Assembly: GCF_048006345.1 (NCBI RefSeq)
Contig: NZ_CP180351.1
Span: 806,001 to 870,000 of the forward strand
Length of the DNA stretch: 64,000 bases
Direction of reading: 5' to 3'
Source: Marivita sp030148515
GTDB lineage: Bacteria; Pseudomonadota; Alphaproteobacteria; Rhodobacterales; Rhodobacteraceae
A model generated the notes under the pieces. It was not told where the DNA came from. It ran no database searches and saw only the letters and a list, made by a program, of their open reading frames with translations. Below are positions 8,261-16,538 of this stretch, one piece after another; position 1 is the first letter of the stretch; every line of letters starts with the position of its first letter. Position numbers and translations under genes: made by a program.

Positions 8261-8595
8261 GCGGGCCGCGACTGACATCGAAGCTGGTCCTGGAGCGGCT
8301 AGAGGCGGTGCCCGATGGCGCGGGCGGGATGCATGAAAGCTGGGTTTCGTTGGGTGTGCTGTGGGGTGAGGTGACCCCTCGGTCCGGGCGCGAGGGCGTT
8401 GGCGAGGCTGGGCAGGTGTCGGTGACCGGGCTTCTGGTTCTGGTGCGTGCTGTGCCGCAGGGCCACTCTGCGCGGCCTTTGCCGGAGCAGCGGTTTCGCG
8501 ATGGGGCGCGGGTGTTCCGGATCAATTCGGTGACGGAGGCCGATCCCGGCGGGCGGTTCCTGATCTGCCTTTGTGATGAGGAGGTCGCGACATGA
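8257..8595 (+). CDS. GTA head-closure/stopper protein (g7)
   Basis: A 112-aa protein of the phage head-tail joining/head-closure family, placed between adaptor and tail terminator as in RcGTA. The GTG start at 8257 overlaps the g6 stop (GTGA), and the length agrees with g7. The fold signature is a small beta-barrel: LTSKLVLERLEAVPDGAGG, then SWVSLGVLWGEVTPRSGRE, ending RVFRINSVTEADPGGRFLIC. It likely forms the ring that holds packaged DNA before tail attachment. Confidence 0.85.
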   Translation: MSGPRLTSKLVLERLEAVPDGAGGMHESWVSLGVLWGEVTPRSGREGVGEAGQVSVTGLLVLVRAVPQGHSARPLPEQRFRDGARVFRINSVTEADPGGRFLICLCDEEVAT

Positions 8596-9002
8596 GCTAT
8601 GCGGTGGCGGCAGCGTTGCAGGGGGCCGTGTATCAGCGCTTGCAGAACGACGCGGGGCTTTCGGGGCTGGTTGGTGACCGGGTCTATGACGCGGTGCCCA
8701 AGGGGCGGTTGCCGGACCTCTATGTCGCGCTGGGCCCGGAGCGGGCAGCGGATGCCAGCGACAAGACCGGACGTGGGGCCTGGCATGAATTCGTGGTGTC
8801 GGTGATCTCGGACGATGCGGGGTTTCAGACGGCCAAGGAAGTGTCGGCGGCGGTGTGCGATGCGCTGATCGACTCCGGGTTGGTGTTGGAGCGGGGCCGG
8901 TTGGTGTCGCTGAACTTCAAGCGGGCGGTGGCGCAGCGCGAAAAGGCGGGACGGCGCAGGATCGATCTGACCTTCCGGGCGCGGGTCGAGGATGACGCCT
9001 GA
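8592..9002 (+). CDS. GTA tail terminator, DUF3168-type (g8)
   Basis: A 136-aa DUF3168 protein; family members cap the tail tube and join it to the head. Typical features are the N-terminal helix with LQGAVYQRLQNDAGLSGLVGDRVYDAVP, the central LPDLYVALGPE, and the strand HEFVVSVISDDAGFQTAKEV. ATG 8592 overlaps the g7 stop. Order and size match RcGTA g8. Confidence 0.88.
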   Translation: MSYAVAAALQGAVYQRLQNDAGLSGLVGDRVYDAVPKGRLPDLYVALGPERAADASDKTGRGAWHEFVVSVISDDAGFQTAKEVSAAVCDALIDSGLVLERGRLVSLNFKRAVAQREKAGRRRIDLTFRARVEDDA

Positions 9003-9049
9003 GGGCGGTTCGGATTTCAGAGACAGTTTCCAGACAAGGAGTGTGGGCT

Positions 9050-9466
9050 ATGGGTGCTCAGAACGGGAAAGACCTTTTGATCAAGGTCGATGTGGATGGC
9101 AGCGGCACGTTTGAAACGCTGGCGGGGCTGCGGGCGACGCGGATCAGCTTCAATGCGGAAGCGGTGGATGTGACTTCGCTTGAGAGCGATGGCGGGTGGC
9201 GTGAGTTGCTGGCCGGTGCAGGCGTGCGGAGTGTCGCGATCTCGGGTGCCGGTGTGTTCAAGGATGCGAGCACGGATGAGCGGGCGCGGCAGATCTTTTT
9301 CGACAACCAAACGCCTGCGTTTCAGGTGATCATCCCGGATTTCGGCGTGGTGCAGGCACCGTTTCAGGTGACCGGGCTGGAATATGCCGGGTCGCACAAC
9401 GGCGAGGCAACGTATGAGTTGTCGCTGGCCTCGGCCGGTGTTGTGGCGTTCACGGCGGCGGCGTGA
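9050..9466 (+). CDS. GTA major tail tube protein (g9)
   Basis: A 138-aa tail tube protein of the phage TP901-1 major tail family. It begins MGAQNGKDLLIKVDVDGSG and carries TRISFNAEAVDVTSLESDGGWRELL and ISGAGVFKDASTDERARQIF, a standard pattern for this family. ATG 9050 has AAGGAG about 9 bases upstream. It stacks into hexameric rings to form the tube. Confidence 0.9.
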   Translation: MGAQNGKDLLIKVDVDGSGTFETLAGLRATRISFNAEAVDVTSLESDGGWRELLAGAGVRSVAISGAGVFKDASTDERARQIFFDNQTPAFQVIIPDFGVVQAPFQVTGLEYAGSHNGEATYELSLASAGVVAFTAAA

Positions 9467-9789
9467 CGATGGCGAACCCCTGGCGCGGAGAGGTGACGCT
9501 GATGATCGACGGCGAACCGCATGTGCTGCGGCTTACGCTGGGGGCGCTGGCGGAGCTGGAGGCGGGGTTGAAGGCGGACACGCTGGTCGATCTCGTGGCA
9601 CGCTTCGAGGGCGGGGGCTGTTCAAGCCGGGATGTGCTGGCGCTGATCGTGGCGGGGTTGCGCGGCGGGGGCTGGAGCGGCAGCGCGGCGGATTTGCTGG
9701 CAGCGGAGATCGAGGGCGGGCCACTGGCGGCGGCGCGGGTGGCGGCGGAATTGTTGGCGCGGGCGTTCACACCAGTGGGTGAGGGATGA
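9463..9789 (+). CDS. GTA-gp10 family protein, probable tail chaperone (g10)
   Basis: A 108-aa member of the GTA-gp10 family: NPWRGEVTLMIDGEPHVLRLTLGALAELEAGL is the N-terminal signature, and the rest is helical and Ala-rich. It lies between tail tube and tape measure, where phages encode tail assembly chaperones. The start is GTG 9463 overlapping the g9 stop, or ATG 9469 two codons later. The chaperone role is inferred from position. Confidence 0.85.
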   Translation: MTMANPWRGEVTLMIDGEPHVLRLTLGALAELEAGLKADTLVDLVARFEGGGCSSRDVLALIVAGLRGGGWSGSAADLLAAEIEGGPLAAARVAAELLARAFTPVGEG

Positions 9790-9980
9790 GCCGCTTTGAC
9801 TGGCCTGCGCTGATGCGTGCCGGAGTCCGCGGGTTGGGACTGCGCCCAGCTGAGTTTTGGGCGCTGACGCCTGCAGAGTTGCATCTGCTGCTGGGGGGCG
9901 GGAATGCGCCTTTGGGCCGGAGCGGGTTGGACGCGCTGATGGCGGCGTATCCGGACACACAGGGGGAACGCGATGATTGA
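9786..9980 (+). CDS. GTA small tail assembly chaperone-like protein (g10.1)
   Basis: A 64-aa protein of the phage tail assembly chaperone family found beside GTA-gp10. Characteristic features are FDWPALMRAGVRGLGLRPAEFWALTPAELHLLLGG and the C-terminal LDALMAAYPD. It overlaps g10 by 4 bases and the tape measure gene by 8. In many phages the two chaperone frames are linked by frameshifting; here they have separate starts. Confidence 0.85.
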   Translation: MSRFDWPALMRAGVRGLGLRPAEFWALTPAELHLLLGGGNAPLGRSGLDALMAAYPDTQGERDD

Positions 9981-10623
9981 ATTGGACGGCATTGATGGGT
10001 TCGAGGCGCAGGTGAGTGCGTTGGAAGAGGCGCTGGCGGGTGCATCGAGCATGGCGGGTGGCTTTCAGGCCGAAATGGCGAAGGTGCGCGAGTCGTTGTC
10101 GGAGACAGGCAAGGGTGCTGCCAAGCTTGAGGGCGCGCTGAACAGCGGACTGAGCCGGGCGATTGATGGGATCGTGTTTGACGGGATGAAGCTGTCGGAC
10201 GCGCTGGGCACGATTGCGCAATCGATGATCGGGGCGAGTTATCGCGCGGCGGTGAACCCGGTCAAGGAACATCTGAGCGGGATGGTGATGCAGGGGATCA
10301 GCAACCTGCTGCCCTTTGCCAATGGGGCGTCGTTTGCGCAGGGGCGGGTGATGCCGTTTGCGGATGGCGGCGTGGTGCATGGTCCGACGGCGTTCCCCAT
10401 GCGGGGGGGTGTCGGTTTGATGGGTGAGGCCGGGCCAGAGGCGATCATGCCCTTGGCGCGCGGCGCTGATGGCAAGCTGGGTGTGCGCGGTGGCGGGGGT
10501 GGACGTGCGGTGAACGTTGTCATGAACATCTCAACCCCCGATGTGCAGGGGTTCCGGCGGTCGCAAAGCCAGATCGCGGCGCAGATGGGCCGGGTGCTTG
10601 GCTCGGGTCAGCGGAACCTGTGA
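9973..10623 (+). CDS. GTA tape measure protein (g11)
   Basis: A short tape measure protein (216 aa), as expected for the short GTA tail. The N-terminal half is helical (FEAQVSALEEALAGASSMAGGFQAEMAKVRESL), then comes a hydrophobic middle, and the Gly-rich C-terminal domain with GPTAFPMRGGVGLMGEAGPEAIMPL is the sequence typical of phage tail tape measure C-termini. It overlaps g10.1 and is 12 bases before g12. Confidence 0.88.
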   Translation: MIELDGIDGFEAQVSALEEALAGASSMAGGFQAEMAKVRESLSETGKGAAKLEGALNSGLSRAIDGIVFDGMKLSDALGTIAQSMIGASYRAAVNPVKEHLSGMVMQGISNLLPFANGASFAQGRVMPFADGGVVHGPTAFPMRGGVGLMGEAGPEAIMPLARGADGKLGVRGGGGGRAVNVVMNISTPDVQGFRRSQSQIAAQMGRVLGSGQRNL

Positions 10624-10635
10624 GGAGAGCTTGCG

Positions 10636-11268
10636 ATGCAGTTTCATGAGGTACGGTTTCCAACGGCGCTGAGCTTTGGCTCTATCGGGGGGCCGGAGCG
10701 GCGGACGGATGTGGTGACGCTGGCGAGCGGGTTCGAGGAGCGGAATACGCCGTGGGCGCACTCGCGCAGGCGGTACGACGCGGGGATCGGGCTGCGGTCG
10801 ATGGACGATATCGACACGCTGATCGCGTTCTTCGAAGCACGGCGCGGGCAGATGTACGGGTTTCGCTGGAAGGACTGGGCGGATTTCAAATCGTGCAAGC
10901 CGTCAGCGCAGATCGCGGCTACGGATCAGGTGATCGGGACCGGGGATGGCGTGGCGACGGAGTTTGCGTTGAGTAAGGCGTATGTGTCGGGGGATGCGGT
11001 CTATGCGCGTCCGGTGGTGAAGCCAGTTGCCGGGACGGTACTGGTGGCATTGGACGGTGTGGCGCAGGTCGAAGGGGCGAGTTTCTCGGTCGATGTGGTG
11101 AACGGGGTGGTGTCGTTGTTTGTTGCGCCATCGGCGGGGGTCTCGGTGACGGCGGGGTTCGAGTTCGATGTGCCGGTGCGGTTCGATACGGATCGCATCC
11201 AGACCTCGGCTGCGACATTCCAGGCGGGTGAGGTGCCGGATGTGCCGGTGGTGGAGCTGCGGGTATGA
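10636..11268 (+). CDS. GTA distal tail protein, DUF2460 (g12)
   Basis: A 210-aa DUF2460 protein; in RcGTA this forms the distal tail ring joining tube and baseplate. Family markers are MQFHEVRFPTALSFGSIGGPERRTDVV, the strongly conserved HSRRRYDAGIGLRSMDDID, and FFEARRGQMYGFRWKDWADF. The C-terminal half is a beta domain ending VPVRFDTDRIQTSAATFQAGEV. ATG 10636 follows GAGGAGAG. Confidence 0.92.
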   Translation: MQFHEVRFPTALSFGSIGGPERRTDVVTLASGFEERNTPWAHSRRRYDAGIGLRSMDDIDTLIAFFEARRGQMYGFRWKDWADFKSCKPSAQIAATDQVIGTGDGVATEFALSKAYVSGDAVYARPVVKPVAGTVLVALDGVAQVEGASFSVDVVNGVVSLFVAPSAGVSVTAGFEFDVPVRFDTDRIQTSAATFQAGEVPDVPVVELRV

Positions 11269-12152
11269 GCGGGGCGGAAGCACTTGCCGCGCATTTGGGG
11301 ACGGGTGTCACCACGGTGGCGCGGGCCTGGGAGGTGCGGCGCAGGGATGGGCGGCGGTTCGGGTTTACGGATCATGATCTGGACCTGAGTTTCGACGGTC
11401 TGGTGTTCCGCGCGGATACCGGCATGAGCGCCGCGGCGGTGCAGCAGGGCACAGGGCTGTCGGTGGACAACAGCGAAGCGATTGGCGCGTTGTCGGATGC
11501 CAGCGTCACCGAAGCTGACATCGCTGCTGGGCGGTTCGACGGGGCCGAGGTGACGGCGTGGCTGGTCAACTGGGCGGATGTGTCGGCGCGCAAGGTTCTG
11601 TTTCGGGGATCGCTGGGTGAGATCACCCGCACTGGTGGCGCGTTCACGGCGGAGTTGCGGGGGCTGACAGAGTGGCTCAATCGGCCTGTGGGTCGGGTGT
11701 ACCAAGCGCCGTGTCTGGCGGTGCTCGGAGATGCGGCCTGTAGGGTGGATACTGAGGCGTCGGGCATGTGGGCCGAGGCGGTTGTCACGTCTGTCACGGC
11801 AAAAGGGGGATTGGGTCTGTCCGGGGCCAGCGGGTTTGAGGCGCAATGGTTTCAGCGGGGTCGATTGACGGTGCTGGACGGTGCAGCGGAGGGGCTTTGG
11901 GCGGTGATCAAGCGCGATGTGCTGTTCGAGGATGGCGCGCGTGAGGTCGATCTGTGGGAGCCTTTGCGGGCGGCGGTCGCCGTTGGGGATCGGGTCAAGC
12001 TGATCGTCGGGTGTGACAAGCGGTTCGAGACCTGTCGGATGAAGTTCGACAATGTGGTCAACTTTCAGGCGTTTCCGGACATTCCGCAGGAGGAGTGGGT
12101 GATGATCCATCCAACAGCAACGCGGTCACGCGGTGGTGGGAGCTTGCGGTGA
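11265..12152 (+). CDS. GTA baseplate hub protein, DUF2163 (g13)
   Basis: A 295-aa DUF2163/phage BR0599-type hub protein. The N-terminal domain has VARAWEVRRRDGRRFGFTDHDLDLSFDG, and the C-terminal Phage_BR0599 part includes GRVYQAPCLAVLGDAACRVD and GCDKRFETCRMKFDNVVNFQAFPD. The two pairs of Cys in these blocks resemble the four Cys that hold an iron-sulfur cluster in lambda-type hub proteins; this is an inference. The ATG overlaps the g12 stop by 4 bases. Confidence 0.9.
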   Translation: MSGAEALAAHLGTGVTTVARAWEVRRRDGRRFGFTDHDLDLSFDGLVFRADTGMSAAAVQQGTGLSVDNSEAIGALSDASVTEADIAAGRFDGAEVTAWLVNWADVSARKVLFRGSLGEITRTGGAFTAELRGLTEWLNRPVGRVYQAPCLAVLGDAACRVDTEASGMWAEAVVTSVTAKGGLGLSGASGFEAQWFQRGRLTVLDGAAEGLWAVIKRDVLFEDGAREVDLWEPLRAAVAVGDRVKLIVGCDKRFETCRMKFDNVVNFQAFPDIPQEEWVMIHPTATRSRGGGSLR

Positions 12153-12592
12153 GGGGGGATTTGGTCGTCGCCGAGGCGCGGCGCTGGATCGGGACGCCTT
12201 ATATGCATCAGGCAAGTCTGGTCGGGGCCGGGGCAGATTGTCTGGGGTTGCTGCGCGGCGTGTGGCGCGGGCTTTATGGGGGCGAGCCGTGTTGCGTGCC
12301 TGCCTACACGCCCGATTGGTCGGAGCCGCAGGGGGATGAGGTGCTGTGGTGCGGGCTGTCGGAGTTGATGTCCGCCAAACCGCTGGAAGATGAAGCTCCG
12401 GGCGACGTGATCCTGTTTCGCATGCGGGACCGTTCGGTGGCGAAACATCTGGGGCTTCAAACACGTATCGGGGCCGAGGCGCGGTTCATCCATGCCTATT
12501 CGGGGCATGGCGTTATGGAAACGGCGCTGAGTGCGCCCTGGCAGCGGCGTATCGTGGCGCGGTTCGCGTTCCCCGACATTCAGGAAGGATAG
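12149..12592 (+). CDS. GTA NlpC/P60 peptidase (g14)
   Basis: A 147-aa NlpC/P60 cell-wall peptidase that probably helps the particle cross recipient peptidoglycan. The catalytic Cys lies in GADCLGLLRGVWRGLYG and the His in RFIHAYSGHGVMET. The GTG at 12149 overlaps the g13 stop (GTGA) and gives the family length; the frame extends upstream to 12095 inside g13. It ends 4 bases before the g15 ATG. Confidence 0.92.
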   Translation: MRGDLVVAEARRWIGTPYMHQASLVGAGADCLGLLRGVWRGLYGGEPCCVPAYTPDWSEPQGDEVLWCGLSELMSAKPLEDEAPGDVILFRMRDRSVAKHLGLQTRIGAEARFIHAYSGHGVMETALSAPWQRRIVARFAFPDIQEG

Positions 12593-12596
12593 AGCG

Positions 12597-14696
12597 ATGG
12601 CGACACTGGTTCTTTCGGCGGCGGGTGCTGCGCTGGGCAGCAGCCTTGGCGGGTCGGTGCTTGGGTTGTCCATGACCGCCGTGGGCCGGTTTGCGGGTGC
12701 CACTTTGGGCCGGGCCATTGACCAGCGGGTGCTGGGCGGCGGAGCGCGGTCAATCGAGACCGGGCGGATGGACCGGTTGCGGCTGAGCACAGCGGGCGAG
12801 GGGCAACCGATCCCGCAGATCTTTGGCCGGATGCGGGTGGGCGGGCACATCATCTGGGCCACGCAATTCAAGGAACACGTGTCCAAATCAGGGGGTGGCA
12901 AGGGGCTGTCCGCGCAGCCAACGATCAAGGAATACAGCTATTCGGTGAGCCTTGCCGTGGCCTTGTGCGAGGGCGAGATCACCAGCGTGAACCGGGTCTG
13001 GGCGGATGGGGCCGAGGTGTCGGTGCATGATCTGAACATGGTGGTCTATCCGGGATCGCAGGACCAGTTGCCGGACCCGAAGATGGAGGCGGTCGAGGGT
13101 GTGGGTTTGGTGCCCGCCTATCGAGGCACGGCTTATGTCGTGTTTGAGGATTTGGACCTGAGCCGGTTCGGCAACCGTGTGCCGCAGTTTTCTTTCGAGG
13201 TGACGCGCCCGGTGCAGGACGATGCCGAGGATGTGCCGTTCAACATTCGCGCGGTCGCGATGATCCCCGGAACGGGGGAGTATTCGCTGGCCATGGAGGC
13301 CGTGTCGCTGGATGGGGGCGCGGGCAAGTCCAACACCGTCAACGTGAACAGCCCGTCGGACCGGGCGGATTTTGTCACATCGCTCAAGCACTTGCAGGAT
13401 GAGGTGCCCGATTGCGGGGCGGTGTCGTTGGTCGTAAGCTGGTTCGGCAGTGACCTTCGCTGTGGGGAGTGCGTGATCCAGCCGAAGGTCGAGCAGACCG
13501 AGGCGGACAGTGCCTCGATGCCCTGGCAGGTGAGCGGGCTTGTGCGGGCCGATGCCGGTTTGGTGCCGGTTGAAGAGGGGCGTCCGGTCTATGGCGGAAC
13601 ACCGTGCGATGCGTCCGTTGTGCAGTCGATCCAAGATATGACAGCTAAGGGGCTGGAGGTTCTGTATTATCCGTTCATCCTGATGGAGCAGATGCCGGGG
13701 AACGGTTTGCCGAACCCGTGGACAGGGGAGGGAGAGCAACCCAAGCTGCCGTGGCGCGGGCGGATCACGGCAAGTGTCGCTCCGGGGCAGGTGGGGGATA
13801 TCGCGGGAACGACTGCGGTTGATGCCGAAGTGGCGGCGTTCTTTGGCGGCGCTCAGGTTGGCGATTTTGTCGTTGAGGAGGGTGTGGTCCTCTATGCGCC
13901 GGGAGGTTTGGACCTTGGCGGTGACGATGAGGAAGAGGTGCCGCAGGACTGGGGGTATCGCCGCTTTATCCTGCATCAGGCGTATCTCTGTGCCGTTGCA
14001 GGGGGGGTAACCGCGTTCTGTATCGGGTCCGAGATGCGGAGCCTGACACAATTGCGGGGGGCAACCGGCTTTCCAGCGGTCGAGGCGCTGCGGGTGCTGG
14101 CGGCGGAGTGTCGGGCGATCCTCGGACCGGGGGTGAAGATCGGCTATGCGGCGGATTGGTCGGAGTATTTCGGCTATCATCCTCAGGATGGCAGCGGGGA
14201 TGTGTATTTCCACCTTGATCCGCTTTGGGCCGATCCGAATATCGACTTCATCGGGATCGACAATTACATGCGCTTGTCCGATTGGCGGGATGGGCAGGAC
14301 CATGCCGATGCTGGTTGGGGGTCGATCTATGACCTCGATTACCTGAGGGCCAATGTGGCCGGAGGTGAAGGCTACGATTGGTACTACCCGTCGCAAGAAG
14401 CGCGGGATTTGCAACTGCGCGCGCCCATCACCGATGGGGCTTATAACGAGCCGTGGGTCTGGCGCTACAAGGACATTCGCAACTGGTGGTCGCAGCCGCA
14501 TCACAACCGGGTGGGCGGCGTGCGGCAGGCCGTGCCGACGGCATGGGTGCCTGAGAGCAAGCAAATATGGTTTACAGAAATTGGTTGTGCGGCTGTCAAC
14601 AAGGCCACAAATGAGCCGAACAAGTTTCTGGATCCAAAAAGCTCGGAAAGCACGTTGCCGGCCTATTCAAATGGGCTGCGGGATGAGTTGATTTAG
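12597..14696 (+). CDS. GTA g15 N-terminal part, up to the amber codon
   Basis: The 699-aa open part starting MATLVLSAAGAALG, with AGGAAGG before the ATG. The N-terminus is Gly/Ala-rich and amphipathic (residues 1-40). The segment from about WGYRRFILHQAYLCAVAGG through FCIGSEMRSLTQLRG and DFIGIDNYMRLSDW to IWFTEIGCAAVNKATNEPNK is the GTA TIM-barrel-like (glycoside hydrolase-like) domain. The stop falls right at the end of that domain, so this fragment could fold but lacks the tail-fibre part. Confidence 0.7.
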   Translation: MATLVLSAAGAALGSSLGGSVLGLSMTAVGRFAGATLGRAIDQRVLGGGARSIETGRMDRLRLSTAGEGQPIPQIFGRMRVGGHIIWATQFKEHVSKSGGGKGLSAQPTIKEYSYSVSLAVALCEGEITSVNRVWADGAEVSVHDLNMVVYPGSQDQLPDPKMEAVEGVGLVPAYRGTAYVVFEDLDLSRFGNRVPQFSFEVTRPVQDDAEDVPFNIRAVAMIPGTGEYSLAMEAVSLDGGAGKSNTVNVNSPSDRADFVTSLKHLQDEVPDCGAVSLVVSWFGSDLRCGECVIQPKVEQTEADSASMPWQVSGLVRADAGLVPVEEGRPVYGGTPCDASVVQSIQDMTAKGLEVLYYPFILMEQMPGNGLPNPWTGEGEQPKLPWRGRITASVAPGQVGDIAGTTAVDAEVAAFFGGAQVGDFVVEEGVVLYAPGGLDLGGDDEEEVPQDWGYRRFILHQAYLCAVAGGVTAFCIGSEMRSLTQLRGATGFPAVEALRVLAAECRAILGPGVKIGYAADWSEYFGYHPQDGSGDVYFHLDPLWADPNIDFIGIDNYMRLSDWRDGQDHADAGWGSIYDLDYLRANVAGGEGYDWYYPSQEARDLQLRAPITDGAYNEPWVWRYKDIRNWWSQPHHNRVGGVRQAVPTAWVPESKQIWFTEIGCAAVNKATNEPNKFLDPKSSESTLPAYSNGLRDELI

Positions 14697-14714
14697 CATC
14701 AGTACCTGCGGGCG

Positions 14715-16538
14715 ATGCTGAGTTATTGGGGCAATCCGGCGAACAACCCGGTGTCGGGTGTTTACGGTGAGCCCATGATCGACATGGGACGGGTGTTCGT
14801 CTGGGCGTGGGACGCGCGGCCCTATCCGTGGTTTCCGAACACGGACGAGATGTGGTCGGACGGGCCGAACTACCGGCGCGGGCACTGGATCAACGGCCGG
14901 GTGTCGGGGCGCACATTGGCGTCGGTTGTGGCCGAGATTTGTGCACGCTCCGGGTTGCAGGACTATGATGTGAGCCGGCTTTATGGGTTTGTGCGCGGAT
15001 ATCTTGCGCCGGATGTGTCGGATGCTCGGCGGGTGTTGCAACCGCTGATGCTGGCTTTCGGGTTCGATGCGATTGAACGGGACGGGGTGGTTGTGTTCCG
15101 CAACCGCGATGGCGCGCGGGCCGTCACGCTGGATATGGCGCAGCTTGCCCTGCATGACGAACTTGGCAGCGAGGTGGCGCAATCGCGCAGCTCCGAAGCG
15201 GACATGTCGGGCCGGGTGCGGTTGAACTTTGTCGAGGCAGATGGGGATTATCGCAATATCTCGGAGGAATCCGTCCTGCCGGACGAGGGCACGCACGCGG
15301 TTGCCGAAAGCGAGGTGCCGCTGCTCTTGACGCGGCCCGAGGGACGGCAAGCGGTGGAACGCTGGCTGAGCGAGGCACGGGTCTCGCGGGACGCGGTGCG
15401 CTTTGCGCTGCCCTTGTCGCAACAGGCGCTGGGCGCGGGGGATAGGGTGCGTTTGCCGCGCGAGGCGGGCGACATGACGGTGCGCATCGACCGCGTGGAG
15501 CAAACCACGCATCAACTGATCGACGCGGTGCGGGTTGAGCCGGAGGTGTACCAACCTGCGGATTTCCCGGATGATCCGACGCCATCACGGCGGTTTGTGA
15601 CCTCGGGGCCAGTGCTGCCTCTGTTCCTCGATCTGCCGCTTATCACGGGCGACGAGGTGCCCCATGCCCCGCATCTGGCGGTGACCGCAGACCCATGGCC
15701 CGGCGATGTGGCCGTTTATGACGCGGCCGAAGATGCGGGATACGTCTTGAACGGGCTTGTCGGAGTGGCATCGACCGTAGGGGTTACATTGTCTCCGGTG
15801 GCACGCGCGCCGTCTGGGCTGGTGGACCATGCAACGCAGATCGAAGTGGCGCTGACGTCGGGTAGCCTGTTCTCGGTCAGCGAGACAGGGTTGCTGGGTG
15901 GGGCAAACCTAGCTGCCATCGGATCTGGTGATCCGGGCGGGTGGGAGATCATCCAGTTCCAGACGGCAGAGTTGATCGGTCCTGGGCTTTGGCGGTTGCG
16001 TCATCTGCTGCGAGGGCAGTTCGGGACCGACGCGCTGACGCCAGAGGTTTTGGCCAAGGGCGCGTATTTCGTGCTGCTGGATGGTACGACGCGACAGATC
16101 GCATTGGCGTCGGCACTGCGGGGGCAGGCGCGGCACTTCCGGGTTGGTCCGGCGGACAAGGCTTATGACCACGCTGCGTATCAGCATTCGGTTCAGGCTT
16201 TTGCCGGGAACGGATTGCGACCCTACAGCCCCGTGCATCTGAGCGCCGAGGCGGTAGCCGGCGGATTGTCGGTGACATGGATCCGCCGTGCGCGGTTGGA
16301 TGCCGACGGCTGGGACTTGCCCGAGATCCCTTTGGGCGAAGATCGCGAGGCATACGCGCTGAAGGTTCTGAGCGGTGGGGCGGTGGTTCGGAGCGTGGAG
16401 CTGACAGCATCAGAATGGGTCTATACCACGGCCATGCAGTCCGAAGATGGTGCTACCGGAGCGGTGGGTATCGAGGTTGCGCAGGTTTCGGATCGGTTCG
16501 GTGCCGGACCGGCTGCTCGTGTCACGGTCGCGCTGTGA
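14715..16538 (+). CDS. GTA g15 C-terminal part, downstream of the amber codon
   Basis: The 607 codons from the first Met after the stop, in the same frame as the upstream part. It begins MLSYWGNPANNPVSG and contains the phage-tail-type baseplate domain (region EARVSRDAVRFALPLSQQALGAGDRVRLP) and the C-terminal domain typical of Rcc01698-like proteins (FGTDALTPEVLAKGAYFVLLD). There is no ribosome site before ATG 14715, so it is probably translated only by read-through, if at all. Confidence 0.6.
   Translation: MLSYWGNPANNPVSGVYGEPMIDMGRVFVWAWDARPYPWFPNTDEMWSDGPNYRRGHWINGRVSGRTLASVVAEICARSGLQDYDVSRLYGFVRGYLAPDVSDARRVLQPLMLAFGFDAIERDGVVVFRNRDGARAVTLDMAQLALHDELGSEVAQSRSSEADMSGRVRLNFVEADGDYRNISEESVLPDEGTHAVAESEVPLLLTRPEGRQAVERWLSEARVSRDAVRFALPLSQQALGAGDRVRLPREAGDMTVRIDRVEQTTHQLIDAVRVEPEVYQPADFPDDPTPSRRFVTSGPVLPLFLDLPLITGDEVPHAPHLAVTADPWPGDVAVYDAAEDAGYVLNGLVGVASTVGVTLSPVARAPSGLVDHATQIEVALTSGSLFSVSETGLLGGANLAAIGSGDPGGWEIIQFQTAELIGPGLWRLRHLLRGQFGTDALTPEVLAKGAYFVLLDGTTRQIALASALRGQARHFRVGPADKAYDHAAYQHSVQAFAGNGLRPYSPVHLSAEAVAGGLSVTWIRRARLDADGWDLPEIPLGEDREAYALKVLSGGAVVRSVELTASEWVYTTAMQSEDGATGAVGIEVAQVSDRFGAGPAARVTVAL

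Larger units (their letters stand above)
2438..16538 (+). mobile_element. Gene transfer agent (RcGTA-type) structural cluster
   Basis: Seventeen head-to-tail genes follow the order of the Rhodobacter capsulatus GTA: TerS, TerL, portal, g3.5, prohead protease, capsid, connector, stopper, tail terminator, tail tube, g10, g10.1, tape measure, distal tail, hub, peptidase, megatron. Most junctions overlap by 1-8 bases. There is no integrase, repressor, replication gene, lysis gene or attachment site in the block, and cysE follows, as at the vertically inherited GTA locus of this order. These are GTA genes rather than a normal prophage. Particle function is uncertain because the last gene has an in-frame stop. 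Confidence 0.95.
12597..16538 (+). pseudogene. GTA megatron (g15), full-length frame broken by one amber codon
   Basis: The last GTA gene encodes the large baseplate/receptor-binding protein with a glycosidase-like TIM barrel. The frame runs 1313 codons from ATG 12597 to TGA 16536, matching the roughly 1300 aa of RcGTA g15, but codon 700 is TAG (14694-14696). Reading continues in the same frame with HQYLRAMLSYW. Homologs have a Gln-rich Leu-Ile-Gln context here as far as I recall, so a CAG to TAG change is the simplest explanation. No frameshift is needed. It could be a true nonsense mutation, a sequencing error, or read-through. Confidence 0.8.

Noticed and set aside
12597..16538. A frameshift as the cause of the broken g15 gene
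   Set aside because: Both halves are in the same frame with only 18 bases between the TAG and the next Met, and the bases between encode family-like residues, so a nonsense codon is sufficient.
2438..16538. An ordinary integrated prophage
   Set aside because: No integrase, repressor, replication or lysis genes or attachment sites are present, and the gene order matches the RcGTA cluster next to cysE.
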